A stretch of DNA of 64,000 nt from Sphaerochaeta globosa str. Buddy (GCF_000190435.1 NC_015152.1:2796458-2860457); one strand, 5' to 3'; positions 44,759 to 54,652 are shown, numbered from the stretch's first letter. Numbers and translations are program-made. Notes: a model not told the origin generated them from the letters alone.

Positions 44759-46750
44759 ATGAAAAAACCGACTTTGTCCTTTGGAATTGAAGGCACTGAG
44801 CTAACAATTCAAATTAGTCCAGATATTAGAGAGCAAACTATCTTTTTTAGAACCTTGCAATCTTTGATTGCAAAATCTGTTGTGTATAGGAACAATTTTC
44901 AATCCAGTGATAATTTTTCTGTAACAACTAATTCTACTGATCAATCGAAAGATCTCCTGATTGCTATATATGGATTATGTCAACGTCAAAACATCATTTT
45001 TGAACCATTGACGTTACAAACTCACAAATTGGTGGAGCAACTTAAGTCTAAAAAGAATGATTATGATACTTGTAGAGAAGCAGCAATCTTAGCAAGGGAC
45101 AATTTTCTAGGGATAGAGTATCAATCGTTCAAGCATTCTATTGACAGATTAATGACTAGAACATTACGGGAATACCAGTATAGGGCTGCTTTTTTTGCCG
45201 TAAAAGCCATTATGTCATGTAATTTTTCAGTTCCCGGTTCAGGAAAGACATCCATCGCCTATGCATCGTTTGCGTACCTTAACAGCCTTCCAGAGACCGA
45301 GTCAGAACATGTTGATAAAGTCTTGGTAATCGGCCCAATCAGTTCCTTTCAACCGTGGAAAGAAGAATTCGTGCAATGCTTCGGAAGCAAACGCGAACTA
45401 AGTGTAGTAGTCCTTGATAAATTCACACCTGATCAAATCAATACATATTGCAGAAGTATGCTTACGAATGAAATTACCGTGGTTAACTATGAAAAAGTGA
45501 GAAGAAACGCAGATTCATTTAAAATATTCCTTGAACGTAACAAGACAATGCTTGTGATAGACGAAGTGCATCGAATGAAAAATCCCCTCTCGCAAACATC
45601 CATCGCTATCAGAAAATTTGGGGATATACCTAACGCAAAAATGTTATTAACCGGTACTCCAATGCCCAATGGGTATGAGGACTTATATACGCAGTTTTCA
45701 TTTCTTTGGCCAGACCATAAAACAATAGGTTTTACCTATGACCAGCTGAAAAACCTATCCAAGGCAGGACAAAACTCGCTTTACGCAAAACCGACGATAG
45801 AGGTTTTACAACAAAATATCTCCCCTTACTTTGTAAGAATCACAAAACAAATGCTACAGCTGCCCCCGCCAGAGTTACCTGTTATAAAAACGGTTAGACT
45901 TTCTGAAACCGAACAAAAATTGTATGACCTAGTCAATCAAGCAAAAATCAATATTGATCCAAATGATCTTACGTCTATTCGCTTACTACGTGCAAAAGTG
46001 ATTAGACTTATGCAAGTGACAACCAATCCAAAGTTACTGAAAAAACCCTTAAATAGGATTAGTTTTGAGTTACTTTTCAACAACTCTGTTCCCGATGACA
46101 CTGAAGAGAGTGATGATAAAGACTCTTTCAATCCAATGATTTACGATCCCCTGGTCCTAATGGCCTCTCAAGCATCCAAGAATCAGATTTCAAATCTGAT
46201 TGAAGAAATTGGAGTTTCAACAAAGCTGAGAACAGTGCTCAATCTAATTTCTGATTTGGTAAAACAAGGTAATAAGGTAATCGTTTGGACCATCTTCGTG
46301 CAGACAATGCAAGACTTGCGCAATCTCATACAAAAGGAACTTGGACTTTCTGTAGAACTACTTAACGGGCAAACTAAAAATTTTAGAGCAGAGATTATTG
46401 AAGAGTTTAAACACTCAGATGCGCTCCCTGTAGTAATTGCAAATCCAAGTGCGGTGTCCGAATCAATTTCACTCCATACTTGCTGTCATCATGCCATCTA
46501 CTTGGATATGAGTTACAACGCAGTTCATTACATCCAATCGAAAGATAGGATACACCGATTGGGCCTCTCTCCAGAAATTAAAACCTTTTATTACTATATT
46601 CAGGCAAATAATACGATTGATGAACGAGTCTACAGTCGTGTCATCATGAAAGAAGTGAGGATGAATCAAGCAATTGAAAATGAACTACCCCCTATTCTCC
46701 AACAATCCTCTATTACTGAAATAATTGAGGATTTGACTGCAAAGGGGTAA
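44759..46750 (+). CDS. SNF2-family helicase/translocase
   Basis: 663 residues. Walker A is SVPGSGKTS (157-165), DEVH is at 268-271 (VIDEVHRMKNP), motif III is LTGTPMPN near 297, and the C-terminal half has VIVWTIFVQTM, ISLHTCCHHAIYLDMSYN and QSKDRIHRLG, the SNF2 motifs V-VI. The N-terminal 130 residues are unlike known SNF2 regions and may carry target binding. SNF2 enzymes translocate on double-stranded DNA. It stands between a ParB-like protein and an unknown coiled-coil protein, with 4 and 29 bp spacing. Confidence 0.9.
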   Translation: MKKPTLSFGIEGTELTIQISPDIREQTIFFRTLQSLIAKSVVYRNNFQSSDNFSVTTNSTDQSKDLLIAIYGLCQRQNIIFEPLTLQTHKLVEQLKSKKNDYDTCREAAILARDNFLGIEYQSFKHSIDRLMTRTLREYQYRAAFFAVKAIMSCNFSVPGSGKTSIAYASFAYLNSLPETESEHVDKVLVIGPISSFQPWKEEFVQCFGSKRELSVVVLDKFTPDQINTYCRSMLTNEITVVNYEKVRRNADSFKIFLERNKTMLVIDEVHRMKNPLSQTSIAIRKFGDIPNAKMLLTGTPMPNGYEDLYTQFSFLWPDHKTIGFTYDQLKNLSKAGQNSLYAKPTIEVLQQNISPYFVRITKQMLQLPPPELPVIKTVRLSETEQKLYDLVNQAKINIDPNDLTSIRLLRAKVIRLMQVTTNPKLLKKPLNRISFELLFNNSVPDDTEESDDKDSFNPMIYDPLVLMASQASKNQISNLIEEIGVSTKLRTVLNLISDLVKQGNKVIVWTIFVQTMQDLRNLIQKELGLSVELLNGQTKNFRAEIIEEFKHSDALPVVIANPSAVSESISLHTCCHHAIYLDMSYNAVHYIQSKDRIHRLGLSPEIKTFYYYIQANNTIDERVYSRVIMKEVRMNQAIENELPPILQQSSITEIIEDLTAKG

Positions 46751-46779
46751 TACTTGAAGGAGAAAAGAATACCAACATC

Positions 46780-48297
46780 ATGGAAACAACCACCTTTTTT
46801 AGCATAGAGCCCTTCAATTCAGTCCCCTATTGGGAAAAACGCGTTTCTGAATTTTCTCTACAAAAAGGTACCTCAAAAAGGGAACGGGATTCTTTTTATC
46901 TTGAGTTCTTCATCAGTGCATATCTTGATAACAAATCAAAGATTGCGAGAAAGCTAGGTGTCCCATTTACCGAAGTAGTTTTCGATAATCCCAATGCTCC
47001 AATTATGGAGAAAATCGTTCAACAGTATAATTTTTATGATGAGAAGGAATTGAAACGAGTCGCTGAAGGCTTCTATCACTATTTTCGAATTTTTCAATTC
47101 TGGAATGAATATTGGACTATAAACTACGACACCTTGCGAAAAGATGTCGATAAAAGATTTCTCACTCGTTGTGCTCTAACTTTTCTCACCCTATCCTACC
47201 CCGCTTCGTATACTTCATACATGGAAAGAAACGCTCAATCCACATTTTTCCTTTATGATGATCGTGTAAAGGGGCTTGGTTTTTCTAGCATAGCAAAACT
47301 ACTTGAGTGTTCATTGCTATTTTGCCAGCCAGGTACCAAATTAGCTTTTCCTTGGGATCCCAGACATCAGGATGAGTCCACTTTCATCTGGAACGAAGCA
47401 GAGAAGAAAGATTACTTCGAAGACTTCAAAGAAGTATTGGGTAATTTCCTTCACTCAGGATATTCAATGCGGCATGAAGACTATTCGCTTCTCACTAAAA
47501 TCCGAAGTGGTGTACTGCCTCTTCAATATTCGTGGCGAAGAAATTCAACCAATGAGACACTACAAGACAAGCAAACTATAAATCGATTGATTGTTGAATA
47601 TTCCAAGAAACCAATTCAACCAACTTTCTTAGTCAGAGTTGATGTAAATCAGTCTCCAGCATTTGAAGATGATTCAACATCCATCGATTCCCTCGAGCTA
47701 GATAGTAAAGATGCTTATTCAGAGCAGATTGTTATACTTTTAGAAACTGTCTTTATAATGGAAGAATTACTTCTAAATAAAGCACTTACTAATGATGACA
47801 AGAACGATAGAATTGAAGAACTTAATACAGAACTGAAGACCATCCTTGAAACCGTCACAAATTTGGATGGTGATGTGCCATTCGAGTTTCTTAAACTTGC
47901 TACCACTCATTTGGAAAGACTTTACGTTCAATTACAAGGAATCGTTGCTCTACGCGAAAAGGAAAAAGCAAGCACACCCTCTGCTTCGGAAATATTCAAC
48001 GATGTAAATGTCTTGACCGCCTTTGAAGAAGAAAAAAGGACTCATGCTCTTTTTGTCCATCTCCAGCAAAGTCCAGCCCCTGAACCATTAGAAAAGCAAA
48101 ATAGCAAATATTCATTGCTTAAAGATCAACATCTCAAGCAAACTTTACTACTTTCCAACGCTTTGGAGCAGAATCGGAAGTTGAGAGATCAATTGCAGGA
48201 AAGTATTTCAATCAACTCGACCAAGAAAGCACTATCAAAATATTTCTCAGCAGAATCACTTGATCGATTAATTGAATACCTCAAGAAAAACGGGTGA
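46780..48297 (+). CDS. Unknown 505-residue protein with C-terminal coiled coil
   Basis: I do not recognise a family. Residues 1-270 are rich in aromatic and charged residues (FYHYFRIFQFWNEYWTINYD, LAFPWDPRHQDESTFIWNEAEKKDYFEDFKEVLG), compatible with a compact alpha domain. Residues 310-390 and 440-505 are predicted helical with heptad-like patterns (EELLLNKALTNDDKNDRIEELNTELKTILETV; LLSNALEQNRKLRDQLQESISI), so oligomerisation is likely. No nuclease motif is visible. Third gene of the ParB-SNF2 cassette; its stop is 4 bp from the stop of the convergent methyltransferase. Confidence 0.75.
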   Translation: METTTFFSIEPFNSVPYWEKRVSEFSLQKGTSKRERDSFYLEFFISAYLDNKSKIARKLGVPFTEVVFDNPNAPIMEKIVQQYNFYDEKELKRVAEGFYHYFRIFQFWNEYWTINYDTLRKDVDKRFLTRCALTFLTLSYPASYTSYMERNAQSTFFLYDDRVKGLGFSSIAKLLECSLLFCQPGTKLAFPWDPRHQDESTFIWNEAEKKDYFEDFKEVLGNFLHSGYSMRHEDYSLLTKIRSGVLPLQYSWRRNSTNETLQDKQTINRLIVEYSKKPIQPTFLVRVDVNQSPAFEDDSTSIDSLELDSKDAYSEQIVILLETVFIMEELLLNKALTNDDKNDRIEELNTELKTILETVTNLDGDVPFEFLKLATTHLERLYVQLQGIVALREKEKASTPSASEIFNDVNVLTAFEEEKRTHALFVHLQQSPAPEPLEKQNSKYSLLKDQHLKQTLLLSNALEQNRKLRDQLQESISINSTKKALSKYFSAESLDRLIEYLKKNG

Positions 48298-48301
48298 AAA
48301 C

Positions 48302-49510
48302 TCAAGCCTTTAGCAATTTATATTCCTTGGCAAACTCAAGCAAGCTTTTTCCCATTCTCTCGATTAATCCTACGACTAAAGCATTACCCATGCAGAAATA
48401 TCGAGTTCTCATAGGCATGCCTGTTGCAGTCCAATCTGGTTCAAAGCCATCCAGTTTTTCACATTCTCGTGGAGTCAACAACCGCAAACGGTTCGTCTGT
48501 GGGTCAAGAATCACATGAGTAGATCTATTCTTTGTAGATTCTGAAGTAAGCATGGTCCTACTTGGCCTATCCAAGTATTCAGGAAATGGTATTGCGCCTT
48601 CTGTATAATTGTACTCAAACCCTTCGCGGGTTTTCCTCATCTCCCGTTTCGATCCTTTCATGTATTCCCATTTGGGCATGTCCTCTGCCCTGATATAGAA
48701 TGATTCACCAACATCTGTATCTAAGATGTCACCTAGTGTCATTCCGTTTTCACATTCTTGGGGAAGAACAGTCTGATGAACAGCTGAGAAGTCAACACAA
48801 TAGCCGGCATTTCCAAAGAGCGTACTGAACTCATCAGTGATTCTCACCAAATCCTTAGGGATTTCGATGCTCTTTTGAATTGAGCCTGACTCAACCGGAA
48901 AGGTTCGAGCAAAGAACCCTGACTGAAGAATCACATCAGAAGAAGGGGACGCATACATCTTACGAGCTTTCTTATTTGGTTTGGTTGCAAATATAAAAGT
49001 TCTCCTTCTTCGTTGAGGGAAACCATAATCAGCCGCATTGATGATTCTCCATTCGACAATATAACCCAATGCATTTAAACAAGATAGTATAATTGCAAAA
49101 TCCCTACCTCGTTGCTTAGCCGGTGATTTTATTAATCTATCAACATTCTCCAACAGAACAAACTTTGGTTGCTTCTGTTCAATAATTCTTCTTATTTCCC
49201 ACCAAAGAATTCCTTTCTTGCCTTGAATTCCCTTGGCAAGAGTAGCAGCAACCGAATAGTCCTGGCAGGGGAACCCCCCAACCAGAAGGCTGTGGTCTGG
49301 AATATCCTTTGCTTCAACCTTTGCAATATCTGCGTTGGAATGAATGCCTTCTGAGAAATGTTTGGTGTAACAGTCAAAAGCCCATTGGTTCTTCTTTCCG
49401 GGTTCCCACTGATTGGCGAATGCTACTTTCCAGACTCCACTAGCCTCGAGCCCGACCCGAAAGCCTCCCACACCAGCGAACAGTTCCACTACATTATAGT
49501 TATCAGACAT
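48302..49510 (-). CDS. DNA cytosine-5 methyltransferase, Sau3AI-type partner
   Basis: 402 residues with motif I FAGVGGFRVGLEASG (11-25), the PCQ catalytic loop at 81-83 (GGFPCQDYSVA), ENV in LLENVDRLIKS, QRRRRTFIFA and C-terminal RLLTPRECEKLDGF. These order as in m5C enzymes, with a target-recognition domain of about 130 residues between. It protects host DNA against the restriction enzyme at 41904-43286; the closest pairing known is M.Sau3AI, which methylates the cytosine of GATC. Orientation is opposite to the nuclease. Confidence 0.93.
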   Translation of the reverse strand: MSDNYNVVELFAGVGGFRVGLEASGVWKVAFANQWEPGKKNQWAFDCYTKHFSEGIHSNADIAKVEAKDIPDHSLLVGGFPCQDYSVAATLAKGIQGKKGILWWEIRRIIEQKQPKFVLLENVDRLIKSPAKQRGRDFAIILSCLNALGYIVEWRIINAADYGFPQRRRRTFIFATKPNKKARKMYASPSSDVILQSGFFARTFPVESGSIQKSIEIPKDLVRITDEFSTLFGNAGYCVDFSAVHQTVLPQECENGMTLGDILDTDVGESFYIRAEDMPKWEYMKGSKREMRKTREGFEYNYTEGAIPFPEYLDRPSRTMLTSESTKNRSTHVILDPQTNRLRLLTPRECEKLDGFEPDWTATGMPMRTRYFCMGNALVVGLIERMGKSLLEFAKEYKLLKA

Positions 49511-49719
49511 GATTACCTGCCATTCTTAAAAATACGTATGTTAACATTAGTATACATATATTTGCAGAATCGATCCAGCAAAATTTGCGTGCCGGCATGC
49601 GATTTTATAAATTTCCCCACACATCAGTTAAGCTGCTCTCGTACCTAAGGACACAGGGAATCAATGCAACTTATTCGCTGTAGCATACTGAAAAGGACAT
49701 TTTTGATCAAGCCCATCTG

Positions 49720-50451
49720 CTAAAATAGCCGCTTGCTCTCATCCTCGGTGATGAGATCCAAGAATTCCTTTGGACCTAATCTAATACCCGATTCTTCAAG
49801 CCTTTCTTTTCGCTCATCAAACAGCTTTTTCCACACAGGTTTCTTTTCACTTAGGACTCCATGATGAAGCAAACGATGGCAAATTGGGCACAGGGAGAGG
49901 ATATTTGCGTACACATCGAGGCTATATTCAAATTTCTCCTGCTGTTTTAAGGGTATCAAATGATGTCCTTCCATGTAGGGCATCTTGTAAGCAACTGAAG
50001 TAAAAGTCCTATGTGATGAATCTGATTCACATTGAAAATGCTCAGCAATCAATACTTGCCTAACAATAATTCGATCCCTATCAGCTTCTTCTCTTACCCC
50101 TAATGTACGTTTTCTTGTAGGGATAACAGGATAATCAATCAGTGCTAAGGGGGCAGGTTTTCGCTCGAACTCTTTACCTTCAACAAAATTCATATAGTTA
50201 TGCAGGCCAGCAGTATACATCTGCTTTCCTCGTGAATCCAAGGCACAGAAATCTTCATCACGCTTTAGCATTTGCTCTATGTCTTGCAGTTCAGCATATG
50301 AATCAATTTCGTAGATTGAAGCATATTCGTTGAATCCATTGCTTTGTAAAACAGAATCAATCTTTCTTAATGCCTGCTTATAGTTCTCAATCGATTTTGT
50401 TGAGAGATCACGAATATTTAGCAGGTATCGTTCAAAGTACTCTTGTTGCAT
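49720..50451 (-). CDS. HNH endonuclease family protein
   Basis: 243 residues. The N-terminal 85 residues (YFERYLLNIRDLSTKSIENYKQALRKID) resemble the SAM-like core-binding domain of phage integrases. The C-terminal part holds an HNH motif: GHHLIPL, then ANILSLCPICHRLLHHG, which supply the histidines, asparagine and CxxC. AGGA precedes the ATG. It closes the defence island on the right and may be a third restriction-type nuclease or a mobile-element remnant. No partner gene is adjacent. Confidence 0.82.
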   Translation of the reverse strand: MQQEYFERYLLNIRDLSTKSIENYKQALRKIDSVLQSNGFNEYASIYEIDSYAELQDIEQMLKRDEDFCALDSRGKQMYTAGLHNYMNFVEGKEFERKPAPLALIDYPVIPTRKRTLGVREEADRDRIIVRQVLIAEHFQCESDSSHRTFTSVAYKMPYMEGHHLIPLKQQEKFEYSLDVYANILSLCPICHRLLHHGVLSEKKPVWKKLFDERKERLEESGIRLGPKEFLDLITEDESKRLF

Positions 50452-50557
50452 GGATAATTCCTAAAGCAATAATACATCACCCTGGGGAACTTACAAGTCT
50501 AATCCCCTAAAGCTGCCTTCAAACAACTGAGAAGGATGGAACCCAATACAAGCATCC

Positions 50558-51682
50558 TCACTCTCCCACCGCCTCAAACACCTTCTCCAGCCCCTCTGGA
50601 ATCTCACCAGTTAATACATAGTCAATGTAGTTAAGGTCATGGTTGTAGCCTTCAAATACTGAGACAGTAAGATTATCTTTGCCTAGTTGCTTGAATTTTG
50701 CTTCGATTGCATAGACACCCTCGACAGAAGCATTCTGATCAAATGTGCCATGAATAATGTGGATTGGGATATCAACTTGGGGAAGAATCTCCTTGTTTGT
50801 TGGCATCAGCTTGTGACCGGCAAACCACTCAGGAGTGAGATATACACCGTAACTGTCTTTTAGGAATTCTCGATTTCCTTCTTCAATCGCTTTATAGAGC
50901 TCGGTTCTTGAAGGCTCAAGCATAATTGCAAAGTCAGCTTCATCGAGAATCCCATCCTTGTTCTGATCCATGTAGTCGTACGTGATCCCAAAGTACTTTG
51001 CGATTTCGTTCCTGTCTTCTGCAAACTCCTCAGGCGATACAATGCCATTCTTGTCGTAATCAAAATAGTTGCGATAGAAAACCATGCTTGATCCACCTGT
51101 CTGCTGCCAGTCAAGAATGGTCATCATGTCATCGTACATAAAGCCGCAGAGAATAAGGCCGTCAATATGGGTTTGTTGTGAGACTAATGGTGCTATAAGC
51201 GTGCCTTCGCTCCAACCCAATAGAATTACTTTTGCATGTTTAAGTCCAGGCTGTTTCTTCAGATATTTAACCATCGAGACCACATCTTTCACACTCGCCT
51301 GCGGTGTGTAACTTCTGTAGAGCTCATCATCAACATCAGTGAAATAAGGAGGTTCATCAGAAGTGGTAACTCCTCGTGTATTGTAACTAAAGAATGCACT
51401 CCCCCGCTTCGTAAATTCTTCTCTGAAGAGATCGAAATAGGTGAACTTTTTATGCTCATCAAGCTGACGCTTGTTGTCATACGTATTGGGCCCTGATCCA
51501 TTAACGTAAATGACCAGCTGATCAGCTGTATTGCCTTCCGGCATTGCAAGCTTGCCCTCGATTAAGTAGCCGTCATACGAGGGAATCTGATATATTCCGG
51601 ATTCTGTTGTTCTTGTTGAAACAGAAGCGCAACTAGACAACAACACTATAATACAAAGAGAACTAAATATGAGCTTTTTCAT
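50558..51682 (-). CDS. Alpha/beta hydrolase lipoprotein with two EF-hand calcium loops
   Basis: 374 residues. MKKLIFSSLCIIVLLSSC is a lipoprotein signal with an LSSC lipobox. The hydrolase core shows the nucleophile elbow GWSEGT near 150 and a late histidine in GYNHDLNYID. Between elbow and histidine lie two EF-hand loops: DYDKNGIVSPEEF and DQNKDGILDEADF, with the D-x-D/N-x-D/N-G spacing, so calcium probably controls or stabilises the lid. GGGAG precedes the ATG. Substrate unknown; an esterase or peptidase on the cell surface is likely. No operon partner. Confidence 0.85.
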   Translation of the reverse strand: MKKLIFSSLCIIVLLSSCASVSTRTTESGIYQIPSYDGYLIEGKLAMPEGNTADQLVIYVNGSGPNTYDNKRQLDEHKKFTYFDLFREEFTKRGSAFFSYNTRGVTTSDEPPYFTDVDDELYRSYTPQASVKDVVSMVKYLKKQPGLKHAKVILLGWSEGTLIAPLVSQQTHIDGLILCGFMYDDMMTILDWQQTGGSSMVFYRNYFDYDKNGIVSPEEFAEDRNEIAKYFGITYDYMDQNKDGILDEADFAIMLEPSRTELYKAIEEGNREFLKDSYGVYLTPEWFAGHKLMPTNKEILPQVDIPIHIIHGTFDQNASVEGVYAIEAKFKQLGKDNLTVSVFEGYNHDLNYIDYVLTGEIPEGLEKVFEAVGE

Positions 51683-51804
51683 GCCTACTCCCGCAATAGA
51701 TATCTAATTATTGATTTATAACAATACAAAGGTATTTTGCATAGCATGTGCATTGATTCTTAGTACAGAATTATCGCAATACAGCTCGATACGCAAACTC
51801 CCCC

Positions 51805-51833
51805 TTGCATCCTCCTCATATCCTACCTATACT
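51805..51833 (+). promoter_or_regulatory. Promoter of the rubrerythrin gene
   Basis: TTGCAT (51805-51810) and TATACT (51828-51833) with an exact 17-base spacer form a good sigma-70-type promoter. The coding start is at 51856 with GAGGAGG in the leader. No operator is evident. Confidence 0.7.
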
Positions 51834-51855
51834 GTAGACAAACGAGGAGGACGTT

Positions 51856-52335
51856 ATGGATTTGTTTGAAGTTGCAATCAAGCTCGAGCAAGAAGGTGCT
51901 CAGTTTTATAAAGAGCTAGCTAAGAAGGCTCCAACCGAGGGTTTCGCTACTATCTTCAACATGCTTGCTGATGATGAAAAGAAGCACGAAAGTTACTTCA
52001 AGGCATTACAGGCAAGAAGTGCTCTCGTAACCGTTAAATCTTCAGTTCTTGAACAAGCAAAGCAGGTTTTCTTGGCATTCAATCCTGAAAACTTCTTTAT
52101 CATCGATGGCCAGATTCCCGCCTATGAAGAAGCATTGCTTGTAGAAAAGAAGAGCATCGACTTCTATACAGCACAACTTCCCTCCCTCGAATTTGAGGCA
52201 GAGAAGAAAGCTCTCGCTCTGATTCTTGCTGAAGAGAAACGCCACTATGCAATCCTGGAAGAGATCATCAAACTTGTCACTCGCCCGCATCGCTGGGTTG
52301 AGAATGCCGAGTTTGGAGTACGGGAAGAGTATTAA
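51856..52335 (+). CDS. Rubrerythrin-type ferritin-like diiron protein
   Basis: 159 residues with two E-x-x-H iron-binding pairs: EQEGAQFYKELAKKA and DDEKKHESYF in the first half, VEKKSIDFYTAQLP and EEKRHYAILEEI in the second. The rubredoxin C-terminal domain of classic rubrerythrins is absent, so it depends on another electron donor. Peroxide removal in an anaerobe is the usual role. A good promoter stands alone upstream. Confidence 0.92.
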   Translation: MDLFEVAIKLEQEGAQFYKELAKKAPTEGFATIFNMLADDEKKHESYFKALQARSALVTVKSSVLEQAKQVFLAFNPENFFIIDGQIPAYEEALLVEKKSIDFYTAQLPSLEFEAEKKALALILAEEKRHYAILEEIIKLVTRPHRWVENAEFGVREEY

Positions 52336-52408
52336 TGATTGTTGGGCATGCTGAATGGCATGCCCGATTCATTTATTCATCAATTCACGTGTTTCTCAAG
52401 GAAGCGTC

Positions 52409-54652
52409 ATGTATACTTTCTGTATGCGTGCAAAGGCTCAATCAACACCTATACCAATCAAGCGCATCGCTTTTCTCGCCCGCAACCCCTTCGGAGGGGC
52501 TTCGGTTGAGATGATCAGCCACCTCTGTAGAGCACTTGGAGCCTCGGCAAGCCTTGTCATGGTTGGTTATGTGAAGGAGAACAGTGCATATGAGCAGGTA
52601 CTCCAACTACTTACTCCTGCGAATTTCGATGCCTTAATAGTCTGGGGAACCGTTGAAGCCTTCGCCCCGGTCTATGCCAAGGCGAAAGAGGAAGAGCTTG
52701 CAGTGATCAGCATCGGAGGCAAGCATCCCGACCACCCCTGTCTGCTCTTTGACTCCTACTCTGGCATGAAGGCCGTGGTACTACATTGCATTTACGAGCA
52801 CAAGGCCAAACGGCTTGCCTTCATCCGTGGGCCGCAAGAGGATGCCTACGCACAAGAGCGGTACCAAGCATACCTAGATGCACTCTCTTATGCCGGCATA
52901 CCCTTCCAATCCGACCTAATCAGCCCTCCGGTGGACTGGAGCTGCGGGCAACTAGGGTTGGAAGCCCTCTATAGAAGAGGCCTTGCCCCAGGCAGTGATT
53001 ATGAGGCTATCATCTGTGCCAGCGACCTGTTGCTCACTGGAGTGTACAGTCTGCTTGGAAAACAAGGCATCAACATCGGCGAGGATGTGAAGGTCATCGG
53101 CTTCAACGACAGCAAGGAGAGTAGAAGCTTCAATCCTCCTTGCACTACCGTACGACTTCCCTACCGGGAGATGAGCTGTGCTGTATATACCCTTCTGGAC
53201 AGAGTATGGAAAGGTCAATCGGTCAGCGATCTCAGCTATCCCGCCAAGACTATTATCCGCCGCTCATGCGGTTGTACGGTACAGGACACCTTCGGACAGA
53301 CCTCGCGTAGCCTGGAGGCAGTCCAGAACCGTATGGCTGGTCTCTTTCACCTCGCAAAAGAGGAAAAAGAACGCCTGATTGAAGTATGGAACCTACTTTC
53401 TTTCTACGAACAAGAGCAGACCAAAGAAAACAAAGCTCGACTCGAACGCCTGTTCTTGCAGTGTGTGCAGGACATCATCGGTTCATCCGAGGACATTGAA
53501 TTACTACACGCAGGTCTGCTCCGCTGTGCAGAACTCAGCAATCAAAACCTTCGGCCACTTGTCAGCGAACTGCTCTTTCCCCTTATATCCCGAGCCCAGG
53601 AACAGCAGTATGTGCACACGCTTGCGAGAATCTCCAAACGCGAAGAGATGCTCTCTTCCTTCAAGGTAGCCCTAGGTGAAATCCATTCTTATAATCAGCT
53701 GCAAACTCTGCTGATTAAGTATCAAAGCGGGTTTCGCCTCCAAGGGTCCAGCTTCCTTGCTACAAAAGGTGAAACGATGTCATTTGCACAGGAGCCGGGC
53801 ATCCACAGCCTTAAGCCGATCATCAGAGACCAAAAGCTGCTTGGATACCTGCATCTTCAGCCCTCACAGTGGGAGGCCTCACTGCTTGAAACGTTGTGTG
53901 TCTATATCGGTGATGCTGCCTACCACATCCAACGACTCAACAAGCCGCACGCCTCTTCACAGCAACCCAGCACCGACAAGGTCCAAACTGCAGACATCTA
54001 TCTGTATGGAGCTCCACCTCAGGAACTCTCGAACAGGACAAAGCAAACATTCACCAATTTCGAACAACTGGTCGCAGCTGTTTTGGAAGCAAAACCGCTG
54101 GCTATTCTCACCGATTCACTGTCGGCAGTTGAGATCATGGACCTTCGGTCCTTGACCAACACCAAAACAGTACCGATTGTCATCCACAAAAGACGATGGT
54201 CGAATCAAGAGGGTGAAACGTACCATAATCTTTCCCAGGTACTACTTTGCGACCCAGCCTTGGCGGGAAGTAAGGGGTTTCTCGACCGCCTTGAAGGTCT
54301 TGTATCTGAGACCCAACCTCTGAAAGACACTGCCAGCGCCATGGCAAAACAAATCTTTTTCGCCCTGCATAGGCGCTTTGACACCCCGTTCGCCCGTTGG
54401 GAACTTGCCCAGGAGCTGGGTCTCAGCGAAGATTACCTGACCGTTCTTTTCAAGGCCGAGTACGGGCTGACTGTCTGGGAGTACTTGAACAGGTATCGTA
54501 TCTGGCATGCCTCAAACCTATTGGGAACCACCACACTACCGGTCGAGCTGGTTGCAAAAATGTCGGGTTTCTCTTCAAGCCCCTATTTTTGCAGGATGTA
54601 TCGCAATCTGACGGGCAAAGCCCCTTCCGCCTTCCGTAGCGGGAGAAATTAA
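52409..54652 (+). CDS. AraC-type regulator with periplasmic-binding-protein-like sensor
   Basis: Start at ATG 52409, which has AAGGAAG in front; the longer frame lacks a ribosome site. 747 residues. Residues 20-290 are a LacI/GalR-type sugar-binding domain without its own HTH (RIAFLARNPFGGASVEMISHL, AIICASDLLLTGVYSLLGKQGINIGEDVKVIGFNDSKESRSFNPPCTTVRLP). A middle region of helices and a GAF-like part follow (300-600). Residues 650-747 are the AraC pair of helix-turn-helices (ELAQELGLSEDYLTVLFKAEYGLTVWEYLNRYRI; KMSGFSSSPYFCRMYRNLTGKAPSAFR). It is cytosolic and likely controls the solute-binding protein gene downstream. Confidence 0.9.
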   Translation: MYTFCMRAKAQSTPIPIKRIAFLARNPFGGASVEMISHLCRALGASASLVMVGYVKENSAYEQVLQLLTPANFDALIVWGTVEAFAPVYAKAKEEELAVISIGGKHPDHPCLLFDSYSGMKAVVLHCIYEHKAKRLAFIRGPQEDAYAQERYQAYLDALSYAGIPFQSDLISPPVDWSCGQLGLEALYRRGLAPGSDYEAIICASDLLLTGVYSLLGKQGINIGEDVKVIGFNDSKESRSFNPPCTTVRLPYREMSCAVYTLLDRVWKGQSVSDLSYPAKTIIRRSCGCTVQDTFGQTSRSLEAVQNRMAGLFHLAKEEKERLIEVWNLLSFYEQEQTKENKARLERLFLQCVQDIIGSSEDIELLHAGLLRCAELSNQNLRPLVSELLFPLISRAQEQQYVHTLARISKREEMLSSFKVALGEIHSYNQLQTLLIKYQSGFRLQGSSFLATKGETMSFAQEPGIHSLKPIIRDQKLLGYLHLQPSQWEASLLETLCVYIGDAAYHIQRLNKPHASSQQPSTDKVQTADIYLYGAPPQELSNRTKQTFTNFEQLVAAVLEAKPLAILTDSLSAVEIMDLRSLTNTKTVPIVIHKRRWSNQEGETYHNLSQVLLCDPALAGSKGFLDRLEGLVSETQPLKDTASAMAKQIFFALHRRFDTPFARWELAQELGLSEDYLTVLFKAEYGLTVWEYLNRYRIWHASNLLGTTTLPVELVAKMSGFSSSPYFCRMYRNLTGKAPSAFRSGRN

